This document shows positions 1 through 5,797 of a stretch of 5,797 nt of DNA, one piece after another. The stretch is taken from the NCBI GenBank assembly GCA_029264225.1, contig JARICB010000408.1, forward strand, positions 1 to 5,797, given 5' to 3'. Below the pieces are notes generated by a model that was not told the DNA's origin, made no database searches, and saw only the letters and a list, made by a program, of their open reading frames with translations. The position numbers and the translations under genes are program-made. The DNA is from Nocardioides sp. (lineage in GTDB: Bacteria > Actinomycetota > Actinomycetes > Propionibacteriales > Nocardioidaceae). Within the stretch, counting starts at the first letter, position 1, and every line of letters starts with the position of its first letter.

Positions 1-860
1 TGGAGCTGTCCAAGACCATTGAGGCCGGACTGCTCGCCGAGAAGCTCCTCGAAGAGGGGCGCGTCGGGCGCCGCAAGGGTGGCGCCCCGATGAGCGCCAA
101 GCAGGAAGAACTCGAATGGTTGGCCGAGCAGGGTCGCCAGGCCGTCGACCAGTTCATCGCCGCCAACCTGCGCCTCGTCGTGTCCATCGCCCGCAAGTAC
201 GGCCGTTCGCAGATGCCGATGCTCGACCTGATCCAGGAAGGCAACACCGGCCTGATCCGCGCCGTCGAGAAGTTCGACTACACCAAGGGCTACAAGTTCT
301 CCACCTACGCCACCTGGTGGGTGCGCCAAGCCATCACCCGCGGCATCGCTCAGCAGGCCCGCGTCGTCCGGCTGCCCGTGCACGTGGTCGAAGAGCTCAA
401 CCAGGTCTCGGGAGCGCGTCGCACCCTCGAGCGTCAGTTGGGCCGTGACCCCGACCCGCAGGAGATCGCCACCGAGCTCGACATGAAGATCGAGCGAGTC
501 CTCGACCTGATGGCGTGGGGGCGTGACCACGTCTCCCTCGACACCCCGATCGACGAGGACGGCGACACCTCCTTGGGTGACCTGATGGCGCAGGAGACCA
601 CGCGCGGTCCCGATCTGGAGTTCCTCGATGTCGAAGCGCGCCAGCGCCTCGAGGACCTGGTCAGCCATCTCGATGAGCGCGCCGCAGACATCATCCGGGC
701 CCGTTACGGCCTCAATGACGGCCGCCAGCACAAGTTGGCCGACATCGGCGTCAAGCACGGCATCTCCGCCGAGCGAGTGCGTCAGCTCGAGCGGGAGGCG
801 CTCCAGAAGCTGCGTCGCATCGGCGACCCGGATCTCGCGAGCGGCAGCACCGCAGCCTGA
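1..860 (+). CDS. Principal-like sigma-70 family RNA polymerase sigma factor (SigA/SigB/HrdB type), 5' partial
   Basis: Directs RNA polymerase core to promoters and melts the -10 element. The frame is open from the first base, and the 29 codons before the ATG at 90 read as normal sigma region 1.2 ([17 protein letters not shown]), so that ATG is internal and the true start lies upstream. Counting residues from that ATG: regions 2.1-2.4 span about 22-90, with [19 protein letters not shown] at 46-64 and the -10 melting and recognition segment [15 protein letters not shown] at 70-84, including the aromatic pair W76/W77 and the -10 contact residues Q80 and T83. Region 3 follows ([12 protein letters not shown] at 93-104), then the acidic sigma-finger linker at about 148-166. 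Region 4 has a helix-turn-helix at about 215-242 (KLADIG, then [18 protein letters not shown]). All DNA-binding regions are intact. It ends in TGA and converges on nagZ. Whether it is the essential principal factor or a group 2 paralogue (sigB/hrd) cannot be decided without the N-terminus. Confidence 0.95.
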   Translation, partial: ELSKTIEAGLLAEKLLEEGRVGRRKGGAPMSAKQEELEWLAEQGRQAVDQFIAANLRLVVSIARKYGRSQMPMLDLIQEGNTGLIRAVEKFDYTKGYKFSTYATWWVRQAITRGIAQQARVVRLPVHVVEELNQVSGARRTLERQLGRDPDPQEIATELDMKIERVLDLMAWGRDHVSLDTPIDEDGDTSLGDLMAQETTRGPDLEFLDVEARQRLEDLVSHLDERAADIIRARYGLNDGRQHKLADIGVKHGISAERVRQLEREALQKLRRIGDPDLASGSTAA

Positions 861-876
861 TCCCCGCCCGACAGCT

Positions 877-909
877 TGGCCCGTTCCGCTCACGCAGCGG
901 GACGGGCCA
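877..909. terminator. Bidirectional hairpin terminator between convergent sigma factor and nagZ
   Basis: A 14-bp inverted repeat has arms at 877-890 and 896-909 and the 5-nt loop CACGC. All pairs match except one G-T wobble. It fills most of the 57-nt gap between the two converging stop codons (858-860 and 918-920). There is no run of T on either side, only a short TCATTT after the right arm. U-poor strong hairpins of this kind are common as terminators in high-GC actinobacteria. The stem can form in either transcript. Confidence 0.8.
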
Positions 910-917
910 CGGTCATT

Positions 918-2195
918 TCAGTAGGCCGCAGCGCTCAGCGCCAGCGCCGCCTGCTGCGCCCTGGCGCTCACATCGACAGGCACAGGCGTGCTGGCCGCGA
1001 CGCGCTGGTGCCACAGCTGCACGGCCACGACGCGAGCAGCGGCCTCCTCGACCCGTTCACGCGAGACATCGCCCGCGCGCAGGGCCACCGTCACCACGCG
1101 ATGTGTCTCGAGCGTGTTCACCGGCATCAGGAGCAGGTCCGCGCCAGCGTTGAGGGCCGCGACGGCCGGCTTGAAGGTGCCGCCGATGGCTCCCATCCCG
1201 AGCGAGTCGGTTATTGCGACCCCCTCGAAGCCCAGCTCGTCGCGCAGCAGCTTGTAGACCTCGGGGGCCAGACTGGCCGGCACACCGGGGGCAATCGCGC
1301 TCAGGTCAAGGTGGCTCATCATTACGGCCGGCGCGTGTGCGCCGATGGCGGCCTCGAACGGCGGCAGGTCGTGGGCGGTGATCTCGGCCAACGTCGAGTC
1401 GAGCACGGGCAGGGTGTCGTGGCTGTCACTCGTGGCGGCACCGTGACCGGGGAAGTGCTTGACGGTGGAGACCACCCCCGCCGCATCGAAGCCACGGACC
1501 GCCGCAGCCGTCGCCTTCGCCGCGATGGCCGGATCCTCGCTGGCCGAGCGGGTGCCGATCGTCGGGTCGGCGGCGCCGATCGTCACGTCGGCGACCGGGG
1601 CGAAGACCCAGGTGAATCCGAGGTCACGTAGTTCGAGCCCGGTGGCGTACGCCGCCTGCCGCACTGCCTCCCGCCCCGACGCGCCGTCGGCCGAGATGGC
1701 CGCACCTGCCGCGGTGAATGCCGGGAACTCGGTCGCAATGCCCCGCAGGTGGGACACGTAGCCACCCTCCTGATCGACCCCGAGCACCGGCGGATAGCTA
1801 CGCCCGTCGTCCTTGGCGGCCTGCGTCAGTGCGGCCGTCATCGCGCGCACCTGAGCCTCGTCGACGACGTTGCCGCTGGTAATCGAGATGCCAGCCAGAT
1901 GCTGCTCGCGCAACATCGTGGCGACCTCGACCGGGTCGGTGCCGAGGTAGCGACCGACGATGACCTGACCGGCGAGTTCCTCATCAGTCAGGTCCGCGAC
2001 GATGGCCTGCGCCTGCGCGAGTTCGCCGACTGTGGGTCCCCACCCGAGGGGCGTGTCCGGGTCGACGCGGGCCTCGGCGTGCGACGACTCGTTGCTCGGT
2101 GCACCCGGCTGAACCGGGTCCGCTTGCGACGTACAGCCGGCAAAGACGCAGGCGGAGGCGATCAGCAGGGACGCTACTCGGTGAGTGGTGCGCAT
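918..2195 (-). CDS. nagZ: Beta-N-acetylhexosaminidase, GH3 family, lipoprotein (NagZ/LpqI-like)
   Basis: Exo-acting glycosidase that removes N-acetylglucosamine from peptidoglycan fragments for cell-wall turnover. From the ATG at 2195 the protein is 425 aa. It starts with a basic n-region (MRTTHR), a hydrophobic core and a lipobox VFAG-C with the lipidated cysteine at residue 21, so it should be anchored on the outer face of the membrane like mycobacterial LpqI. A Ser/Pro/Glu-rich linker precedes the GH3 barrel from about residue 57. GVDQEGG lies at 139-145. The NagZ signature KHFPGHG (246-252) plus DSH (257-259) carries the Asp-His acid/base dyad, and the nucleophile is D330 in ITDSLGMGAI. 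An in-frame GTG at 2240 would add 15 residues before the signal peptide. I prefer the ATG because it gives a normal signal peptide and has a TANNNT hexamer 7 nt upstream. It lies last in the leftward block after coaE. Confidence 0.92.
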   Translation of the reverse strand: MRTTHRVASLLIASACVFAGCTSQADPVQPGAPSNESSHAEARVDPDTPLGWGPTVGELAQAQAIVADLTDEELAGQVIVGRYLGTDPVEVATMLREQHLAGISITSGNVVDEAQVRAMTAALTQAAKDDGRSYPPVLGVDQEGGYVSHLRGIATEFPAFTAAGAAISADGASGREAVRQAAYATGLELRDLGFTWVFAPVADVTIGAADPTIGTRSASEDPAIAAKATAAAVRGFDAAGVVSTVKHFPGHGAATSDSHDTLPVLDSTLAEITAHDLPPFEAAIGAHAPAVMMSHLDLSAIAPGVPASLAPEVYKLLRDELGFEGVAITDSLGMGAIGGTFKPAVAALNAGADLLLMPVNTLETHRVVTVALRAGDVSRERVEEAAARVVAVQLWHQRVAASTPVPVDVSARAQQAALALSAAAY

Positions 2196-2202
2196 TCGGC
2201 GC

Positions 2203-2232
2203 AGGCTACCGGCGTCACGGGCCGCTTCCGAA
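2203..2232 (-). promoter_or_regulatory. Putative promoter for a leaderless nagZ transcript
   Basis: On the minus strand TAGCCT (2208-2203) fits the actinobacterial -10 pattern TANNNT and ends 7 nt before the ATG at 2195, so transcription would begin at or one base before the start codon. No Shine-Dalgarno sequence is visible there, which fits a leaderless mRNA. TTCGGAA (2232-2226) lies 17 nt upstream of the hexamer, where a -35 element would be, but it is not a consensus -35. The block GACGCCGGTAGCCT recurs with one change before the aminotransferase gene. This is inferred from position and pattern only. Confidence 0.4.
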
Positions 2233-2251
2233 AACGTCACTGGGGCTCGAC

Positions 2252-2857
2252 TCAGGTGCTGGACGGTTCGTCACGTAGGTCGAGGAACACCGCGACCACC
2301 TGGTCGCGCAGCGTCTCGATCGTGCCGGTGTTGTCGATGATGTGGGTCGCGATCGCCCGACGGTCCTCCCGGGTTGCCTGGGCGGCGATCCGAGCCTCGG
2401 CGTCGGCACGGGTCCAGCCGCGGTCGGAGACCATCCGCGAGACCTGGAGATCAGTAGGGCAGTCGACCACGATCACCGCGTCGAAGGTGTCGGCCCGGCC
2501 GCTCTCGGCGAGCAGCGGGATGTCGTGCACTACGACCGCGTCGCCGGGAGCCTGCGCCTCCAACGCCACGACCTGCTCGAACACGAGCGGGTGGACGATG
2601 GCCTCGAGGCGTTTGCGTGCGCCGGCGTCGCCGAAGACCAACGCTGCCATGGCGGGCCGATCGAGGTCGCCGTCAGGCCTCAGCAGGGTGGGACCGAACT
2701 CGGCCACGACCGCGGCCAGGCCGGGTGTGCCTTTGGCGACCACCTCGCGGGCGAGCAGGTCAGCGTCGATGATCACCGCACCGAGCTCGCTCAGCAGGGC
2801 GGAGACCGTGCTCTTGCCCGAGGCGATGCCCCCGGTCAGTCCGACGCGCACGCTCAT
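2252..2857 (-). CDS. coaE: Dephospho-CoA kinase
   Basis: Catalyses the last step of coenzyme A synthesis in the cytoplasm: ATP-dependent phosphorylation of the 3'-hydroxyl of the ribose of dephospho-CoA. The 201-aa protein is of normal length for a single-domain CoaE. It has the P-loop GGIASGKST at residues 9-17, the substrate-site DAD at 31-33 (in the usual place after the P-loop), LDRPAMAALVF at about 65-75, IVHPLV at 87-92, the DIPLLAE segment at 112-118 (family VPLLFE), and the C-terminal Q-R-R-A-N-G pattern ending in IIDNTG. The start is an ATG with a clear ribosome binding site (AGGGAGA). Mycobacterial CoaE carries an extra C-terminal GrpB-like domain, which is absent here. In mycobacteria coaE sits between rpsA and uvrB. 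Here its upstream neighbour is a sulfotransferase 36 nt away and its downstream neighbour is nagZ. Confidence 0.97.
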   Translation of the reverse strand: MSVRVGLTGGIASGKSTVSALLSELGAVIIDADLLAREVVAKGTPGLAAVVAEFGPTLLRPDGDLDRPAMAALVFGDAGARKRLEAIVHPLVFEQVVALEAQAPGDAVVVHDIPLLAESGRADTFDAVIVVDCPTDLQVSRMVSDRGWTRADAEARIAAQATREDRRAIATHIIDNTGTIETLRDQVVAVFLDLRDEPSST

Positions 2858-2863
2858 GAGTGT

Positions 2864-2870
2864 TCTCCCT
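2864..2870 (-). promoter_or_regulatory. Shine-Dalgarno sequence of coaE
   Basis: The minus-strand sequence AGGGAGA ends 6 nt before the coaE ATG at 2857. It is the clearest ribosome binding site in the window and fixes the coaE start. It lies in the 36-nt gap after the sulfotransferase stop, so coaE can be translated independently even if it is co-transcribed. Confidence 0.7.
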
Positions 2871-2893
2871 ACTGTTCGAAGAGTTGCGGTGTC

Positions 2894-3781
2894 CTAGGTC
2901 TGATCGTGCGGGGCTTCGGCGAGCAGACCGGCCTTGCGGGCGTAGACCTGTGCCTGCTCATCGGCATCGAGGCCTCCGGTGAGCAGCCGCTCGGTGGTCC
3001 AGTGATCCACCGAGAGACCGGTCAGAGCCACGTAGCCGGCGAGCTCGGGCTCGAGCGCCCGCGCAAGGGCCATCAGGTCTGCCCCGGTCGGGGCCGTCCC
3101 GGAGATGCGCGTCGGCCCGGCCATCAGCTTCTTCAGCGGCGGATAGGGCTTGAACCGGTCGATGCCGAGGTGGGTCGTGACCTGGTTCAACGCTCGGGTG
3201 TGGTCGCTCAGCATTCCCGCGAAGTCGAGGAACAGCCACTGCTCCCGCGCAAAGATGCTGAGTCCGTGTCGGAGTTGGCCGCCGTAGTAGCCGCGGATCA
3301 CGCCCGAGGCACGCATGAACCGGGCCCGCCCACCCGGTCCCTCGAACTCGGGGGGCATGGAGGTAGGGAAGTCATCGGGTCGCCACTGCATCATCTCGGG
3401 CCAGTCCGGCGCCCTGTCCGGCTGGCGGTCGCGCACCATCACCCACTGGCTGACCAACCGGTCGATGGGGTCACGGAACATGGCGATCAGTCGCAGGTCG
3501 GGGCGGTGCTGGTGCATACGCTCAACGGCTCCTGGCATCAACAGGTAGCGCGGAGTCGCGTCGCCCAACGCTCGGTGCATCGGATGCCGGGTGTGGATCC
3601 CATACGTCGAGTGGTCGACGCTGCGCCAGGTCGTCTCGTCGACGTCGAACCAGCCCATCTCCTTGCGCGGCGGACGAGCCACCTGCGGGTGCTGGTTCAA
3701 CATCCACTGGAGCGTGGACGTGCCCGCCTTTTGCGCCCCGACGATGGAGTAGGTGAACGGCAGGAACGCCCCGGTGGTCAC
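2894..3781 (-). CDS. PAPS-dependent sulfotransferase (heparan-sulfate/NST-like Sulfotransfer family)
   Basis: Predicted to transfer sulfate from PAPS to an unknown acceptor such as a carbohydrate, lipid or small molecule. From the GTG at 3781 it is 295 aa. The 5'-phosphosulfate loop IVGAQKAGTSTL is at residues 13-24, with K18 as the expected catalytic lysine. It is followed by RKEMGWFD (39-46), the equivalent of the KExxFF motif of the family. GDATPRYL is at 73-80. The 3'-phosphate-binding segment LRLIAMFRDPIDRLVSQW (96-113) has the usual R103 and S111. IRGYYGGQL (162-170) and a late GLSVDHW also match the family. There is no signal peptide or membrane segment, so it is probably cytoplasmic. 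The frame runs upstream to an ATG at 3865, but those 28 residues overlap the aminotransferase and look like an Arg-rich shadow. The GTG lies 4 nt after that gene's TGA, suggesting translational coupling. The acceptor cannot be predicted. Confidence 0.88.
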   Translation of the reverse strand: MTTGAFLPFTYSIVGAQKAGTSTLQWMLNQHPQVARPPRKEMGWFDVDETTWRSVDHSTYGIHTRHPMHRALGDATPRYLLMPGAVERMHQHRPDLRLIAMFRDPIDRLVSQWVMVRDRQPDRAPDWPEMMQWRPDDFPTSMPPEFEGPGGRARFMRASGVIRGYYGGQLRHGLSIFAREQWLFLDFAGMLSDHTRALNQVTTHLGIDRFKPYPPLKKLMAGPTRISGTAPTGADLMALARALEPELAGYVALTGLSVDHWTTERLLTGGLDADEQAQVYARKAGLLAEAPHDQT

Positions 3782-3785
3782 TGTC

Positions 3786-5069
3786 TCAGGCCCGCGTCTG
3801 CGCCTGCTCCGCTGCCGCGAGCAGTACGCAGGTCGCAACGGCGTCCATCGTGGCGCTGACCTCATCGAGCGGTGGCATCGTCGGCGCGAGCCGGATGTTC
3901 TGGTCCTGGGGGTCGTTGCCGTGCGGGAAGGACGCCCCCGCCGGTGTCAGGGCGATGCCTGCCTCCTTGGCCAGGCTCACGACCCGACTGGCGGTGCCGG
4001 GGACCACGTCGAGGTTGACGAAGTAGCCGCCACGGGGCTTGTTCCAGGTGGCGACCTGGTAGCCGCCGAGACGCTCGGTCAGTACCCGGTCGACCTCCTC
4101 GAACTTGGGCGCGATGATCTCCCGGTGCCTGACCATGTGGTCGCGCACCCCCTGGGCGGACCCGAAGAACTGCACGTGGCGCAGGTGGTTGACCTTGTCC
4201 GGCCCGATGGAGCCGTTGCCCAGGTGGGCGAGATACCAGGCGATGTTGGCCTCGGAGGCTGCCATGAACGCCACGCCGGCGCCGGCGAAGGTGATCTTCG
4301 AAGTGGAGGCGAACATGAGCGGTCGGGAGGGATGGCCTGCGGCCGACGCGAGGGTAAGGATGTCGGCGCTCTTGGCCTCCTCCTCGCTCAGGTGGTGCAA
4401 CGCGTAGGCGTTGTCCCAGAAGATCCGGAAGTCGGGAGCTGCGGTCTCCATCGAGGCGAGCCGGGCTGCCACCTCCTGGCTGCAGATCGAACCAGCCGGG
4501 TTGGCGTAGGTCGGTACGACCCACATGCCCTTGATCGACGCGTCGTCCTTGACGAGCGCCGCGACGGCCTCCGCGTCCGGCCCGTCGTCGTTCATGGCAA
4601 CGGTGATCATCTCGATGCCGAGCGAGGCCAACAGGGTGAAGTGGCGGTCGTACCCGGGGACCGGGCAGATGAATTTGATGCTCTCCTCGTGACTCCACGG
4701 ACGCTCGCTGTCGCGGGCCCCGAAGAGCAGCAGGTAGACGAGGCAGTCACGCATCATGGTCAGGCTGGAGTTGCCACCGGCGATCAACTGTTCGGGCTCG
4801 ACCCACAGAAGCTCGGCGAACATCTCCCGCAACTCGCTCAGCCCGGACAGTCCACCGTAGTTGCGGACGTCGGTGCCGCTCCTGTCCTTGGTGCCCCGCG
4901 GCAGGTTCAGCAGCTCGTCGGAGAGGTCGAGCTGTGCGGCCGACGGCTTGCCACGAGTCAGGTCGAGTTTGAGCCCGCGTGCCTTCAATTCGGCGTACGC
5001 CGTCTGCTGCTTCTCGAGCAGGGAAGCGAGGTCGTCACGGGACAGGGCGGAGAGCGGCTGGTGCGTCAC
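3786..5069 (-). CDS. PLP-dependent aminotransferase class I/II, AspT-like (Aminotran_MocR family, class Ic aspartate aminotransferase)
   Basis: Probably transfers the amino group between aspartate or glutamate and a 2-oxo acid in the cytoplasm. The 427-aa sequence closely follows Corynebacterium glutamicum AspT as I recall it: LKLDLTRGKPS (33-43), GTDVRNYGGL (65-74), ICPVPGYDRHF (134-144), KGMWVVPTYANP (180-191), METAAPDFR (207-215). The cofactor-site residues are N190, D219 (in WDNAYALHH) and Y222. The Schiff-base lysine is K258 in STSKIT, and the carboxylate-binding arginine is R393 in NIRLAP. No N-terminal DNA-binding domain is present, so it is an enzyme and not a MocR regulator. The start is a GTG with no visible Shine-Dalgarno but a TANNNT hexamer 6 nt upstream, suggesting a leaderless transcript. 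It is the first gene of the leftward block and diverges from the acyl-CoA synthetase. Substrate preference is inferred from the family. Confidence 0.92.
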   Translation of the reverse strand: MTHQPLSALSRDDLASLLEKQQTAYAELKARGLKLDLTRGKPSAAQLDLSDELLNLPRGTKDRSGTDVRNYGGLSGLSELREMFAELLWVEPEQLIAGGNSSLTMMRDCLVYLLLFGARDSERPWSHEESIKFICPVPGYDRHFTLLASLGIEMITVAMNDDGPDAEAVAALVKDDASIKGMWVVPTYANPAGSICSQEVAARLASMETAAPDFRIFWDNAYALHHLSEEEAKSADILTLASAAGHPSRPLMFASTSKITFAGAGVAFMAASEANIAWYLAHLGNGSIGPDKVNHLRHVQFFGSAQGVRDHMVRHREIIAPKFEEVDRVLTERLGGYQVATWNKPRGGYFVNLDVVPGTASRVVSLAKEAGIALTPAGASFPHGNDPQDQNIRLAPTMPPLDEVSATMDAVATCVLLAAAEQAQTRA

Positions 5070-5075
5070 GTGTCA

Positions 5076-5102
5076 AGGTTACCGGCGTCCGCCTGTTCCG
5101 AA
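5076..5102 (-). promoter_or_regulatory. Putative promoter for a leaderless aminotransferase transcript
   Basis: On the minus strand TAACCT (5081-5076) fits TANNNT and ends exactly 6 nt before the GTG at 5069, placing the transcript start on the start codon. No ribosome binding site is visible. TTCGGAA lies at 5102-5096, 14 nt upstream of the hexamer, inside a small inverted repeat (GTTC-C-GAAC on the plus strand, 5095-5103) that could be an operator. GACGCCGGTAACCT matches 13 of 14 bases before nagZ. The rest of the gap (5103-5134) must hold the promoter of the rightward gene, where I see only a weak TTGGAT at 5122-5127. Confidence 0.42.
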
Positions 5103-5134
5103 CCCTCCACCCACCGTGCGGTTGGATGAGACGC

Positions 5135-5797
5135 ATGACGCACGTCGAACTGCACGAGGGCTCCCGGGTCGCGCTGCTCGTCCCCGGATCGCCCGACTAC
5201 GTCGACCTGGTGCTGACGCTGCTGGCTGCCGGGGTCTTCCCGGTGCCGCTCGACCCGGCCCTGACCGAGACGGAGCGCGAGCAGATCCTGGCTCCCATCT
5301 CGCCCGACCTGATCATCACTACCCAGGCGGAGGTGGAGTCGATGGTCAGGAGCACCGCGGCCGAGTCCGTCCGCGGGCTGCCCCGCGGCCGGCCCATCCA
5401 CTGCACGAGCGGCACCACGGGCACACCCAAGGGTGTCTACTCCGGGCTCCTCTCCCCTACCGACGCGGCAGCACTCGTCGCGGAGGAGCAAGAACTGTGG
5501 GGGTTCGCCCCTGACGACACCCACCTGGTGCTCAGCCCGCTTCACCACTCGGCGCCGCTTCGGTTCGCGATGGGCACGATCCTGGCTGGCGGACGGATCG
5601 TCATCCCTGGCCGCTTCGATCCTGTCCTGATCACGGCCGCCATCGAGACGGAGCGGCCAACCACGATGTTCTGCGTGCCGACGCACCTCCAGCGGCTCCT
5701 GGCCCACTGGGACCAGGTCGGAGTGCCGGATCTGTCGTGCTTCCGGCTGGTAGCCCACGCGGGTGCGCCCTGCCCGCCAGCGATCAAGCAACGGCTG
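5135..5797 (+). CDS. AMP-binding acyl-CoA synthetase (fatty-acid--CoA ligase-like), 3' partial
   Basis: A member of the adenylate-forming superfamily: it should activate a carboxylic acid with ATP to the acyl-AMP and then load it onto CoA. The frame is open from the ATG at 5135 to the window end (221 codons), with no stop. RVALLVPGSPDYVDLVLTLL (11-30) and VFPVPLDPALT (34-44) match the A1/A2 region. The ATP-binding P-loop CTSGTTGTPKGV is at 90-101. LVLSPLHHSAPLRFAMGTILAGG is the A4 region. RPTTMFCVPTHLQRLL and then HAGAPCPPAIKQRL lead towards the A5 motif beyond the window. The N-terminus is short: the usual 40 or so residues before A1 are missing, and the linker from A2 to the P-loop is only about 45 residues. 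An in-frame ATG at 5126 adds just three residues. It diverges from the aminotransferase. The acid substrate is unknown. Confidence 0.88.
   Translation, partial: MTHVELHEGSRVALLVPGSPDYVDLVLTLLAAGVFPVPLDPALTETEREQILAPISPDLIITTQAEVESMVRSTAAESVRGLPRGRPIHCTSGTTGTPKGVYSGLLSPTDAAALVAEEQELWGFAPDDTHLVLSPLHHSAPLRFAMGTILAGGRIVIPGRFDPVLITAAIETERPTTMFCVPTHLQRLLAHWDQVGVPDLSCFRLVAHAGAPCPPAIKQRL

Noticed and set aside
90..92. ATG at 90 as the sigma factor start
   Set aside because: The frame is open upstream to the window edge and encodes recognisable sigma region 1.2, so this Met is internal.
876..1631. A 251-codon open frame on the plus strand across the terminator and nagZ 3' end
   Set aside because: It is antisense to the conserved GH3 catalytic region, starts before the terminator hairpin and resembles no family.
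2874..2880. GTTCGAA before coaE as a third copy of the TTCGGAA motif
   Set aside because: It lacks one base, is not followed by the GACGCCGGTARCCT block or a TANNNT at the right distance, and coaE has a normal ribosome binding site.
2342..3859. A 505-codon open frame on the plus strand
   Set aside because: It lies antisense to coaE and the sulfotransferase, both of which have intact family motifs. Its own translation is a Gly/Arg/His-rich string with no recognisable domain. Such long antisense frames are expected in high-GC DNA.
3782..3865. Upstream ATG extension of the sulfotransferase (28 residues)
   Set aside because: It would overlap the aminotransferase coding end by about 80 nt, is Arg-rich and unrelated to the family, and a GTG just after the aminotransferase stop puts the start close before the PAPS loop.
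2252..5069. A functional link between CoaE and the sulfotransferase because both handle 3'-phosphoadenosine compounds
   Set aside because: This is only a chemical resemblance; nothing in the sequence beyond adjacency supports a shared pathway.
3753..5129. A 458-codon open frame on the plus strand
   Set aside because: It is antisense to the complete aminotransferase and has biased, low-information composition, so it is a GC-driven shadow.
5066..5791. A 241-codon minus-strand frame opposite the acyl-CoA synthetase
   Set aside because: The plus-strand frame carries clear adenylate-forming motifs; the minus frame has no domain and an Arg/Gly/Asp-rich shadow composition.

Overview
The window is very GC-rich, uses GTG starts, has a lipoprotein-type NagZ and a class Ic-like aspartate aminotransferase, and its sigma factor reads like those of high-GC Gram-positives. 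Together these suggest an actinobacterium. The sigma-factor C-terminus and the compact acyl-CoA synthetase fit Propionibacteriales (Nocardioides and relatives) best, but that placement is inferred from remembered family features and no database was searched.

Layout: positions 1-860 (+) hold the 3' part of a principal-like sigma-70 factor whose start lies before the window. It converges on a leftward block of four genes across a strong hairpin at 877-909 that probably terminates transcription from both sides. Read in the direction of transcription (right to left), the block is a class I/II aminotransferase (5069-3786), a PAPS-type sulfotransferase (3781-2894), dephospho-CoA kinase coaE (2857-2252) and a GH3 beta-N-acetylhexosaminidase lipoprotein, nagZ/lpqI-like (2195-918). 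Gaps are 4, 36 and 56 nt (11 nt if nagZ starts at the upstream GTG), so the block may be one transcription unit with an internal promoter before nagZ. To the right, a short divergent intergenic region (5070-5134) leads into a rightward AMP-binding acyl-CoA synthetase that runs off the window end (5135-5797).

Most of the genes are housekeeping: transcription initiation, the last step of CoA synthesis, peptidoglycan turnover and amino-acid transamination. The sulfotransferase is the accessory-looking member. The genes share no obvious single pathway, and I see no undescribed system, mobile element, CRISPR array or RNA gene. The most interesting small-scale signal is a near-identical motif, TTCGGAA followed by GACGCCGGTA(A/G)CCT, placed so that its TANNNT hexamer lies 6-7 nt upstream of the start codons of both the aminotransferase and nagZ. 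That is the arrangement expected for leaderless transcripts. No stretch over 300 bases lacks a gene.
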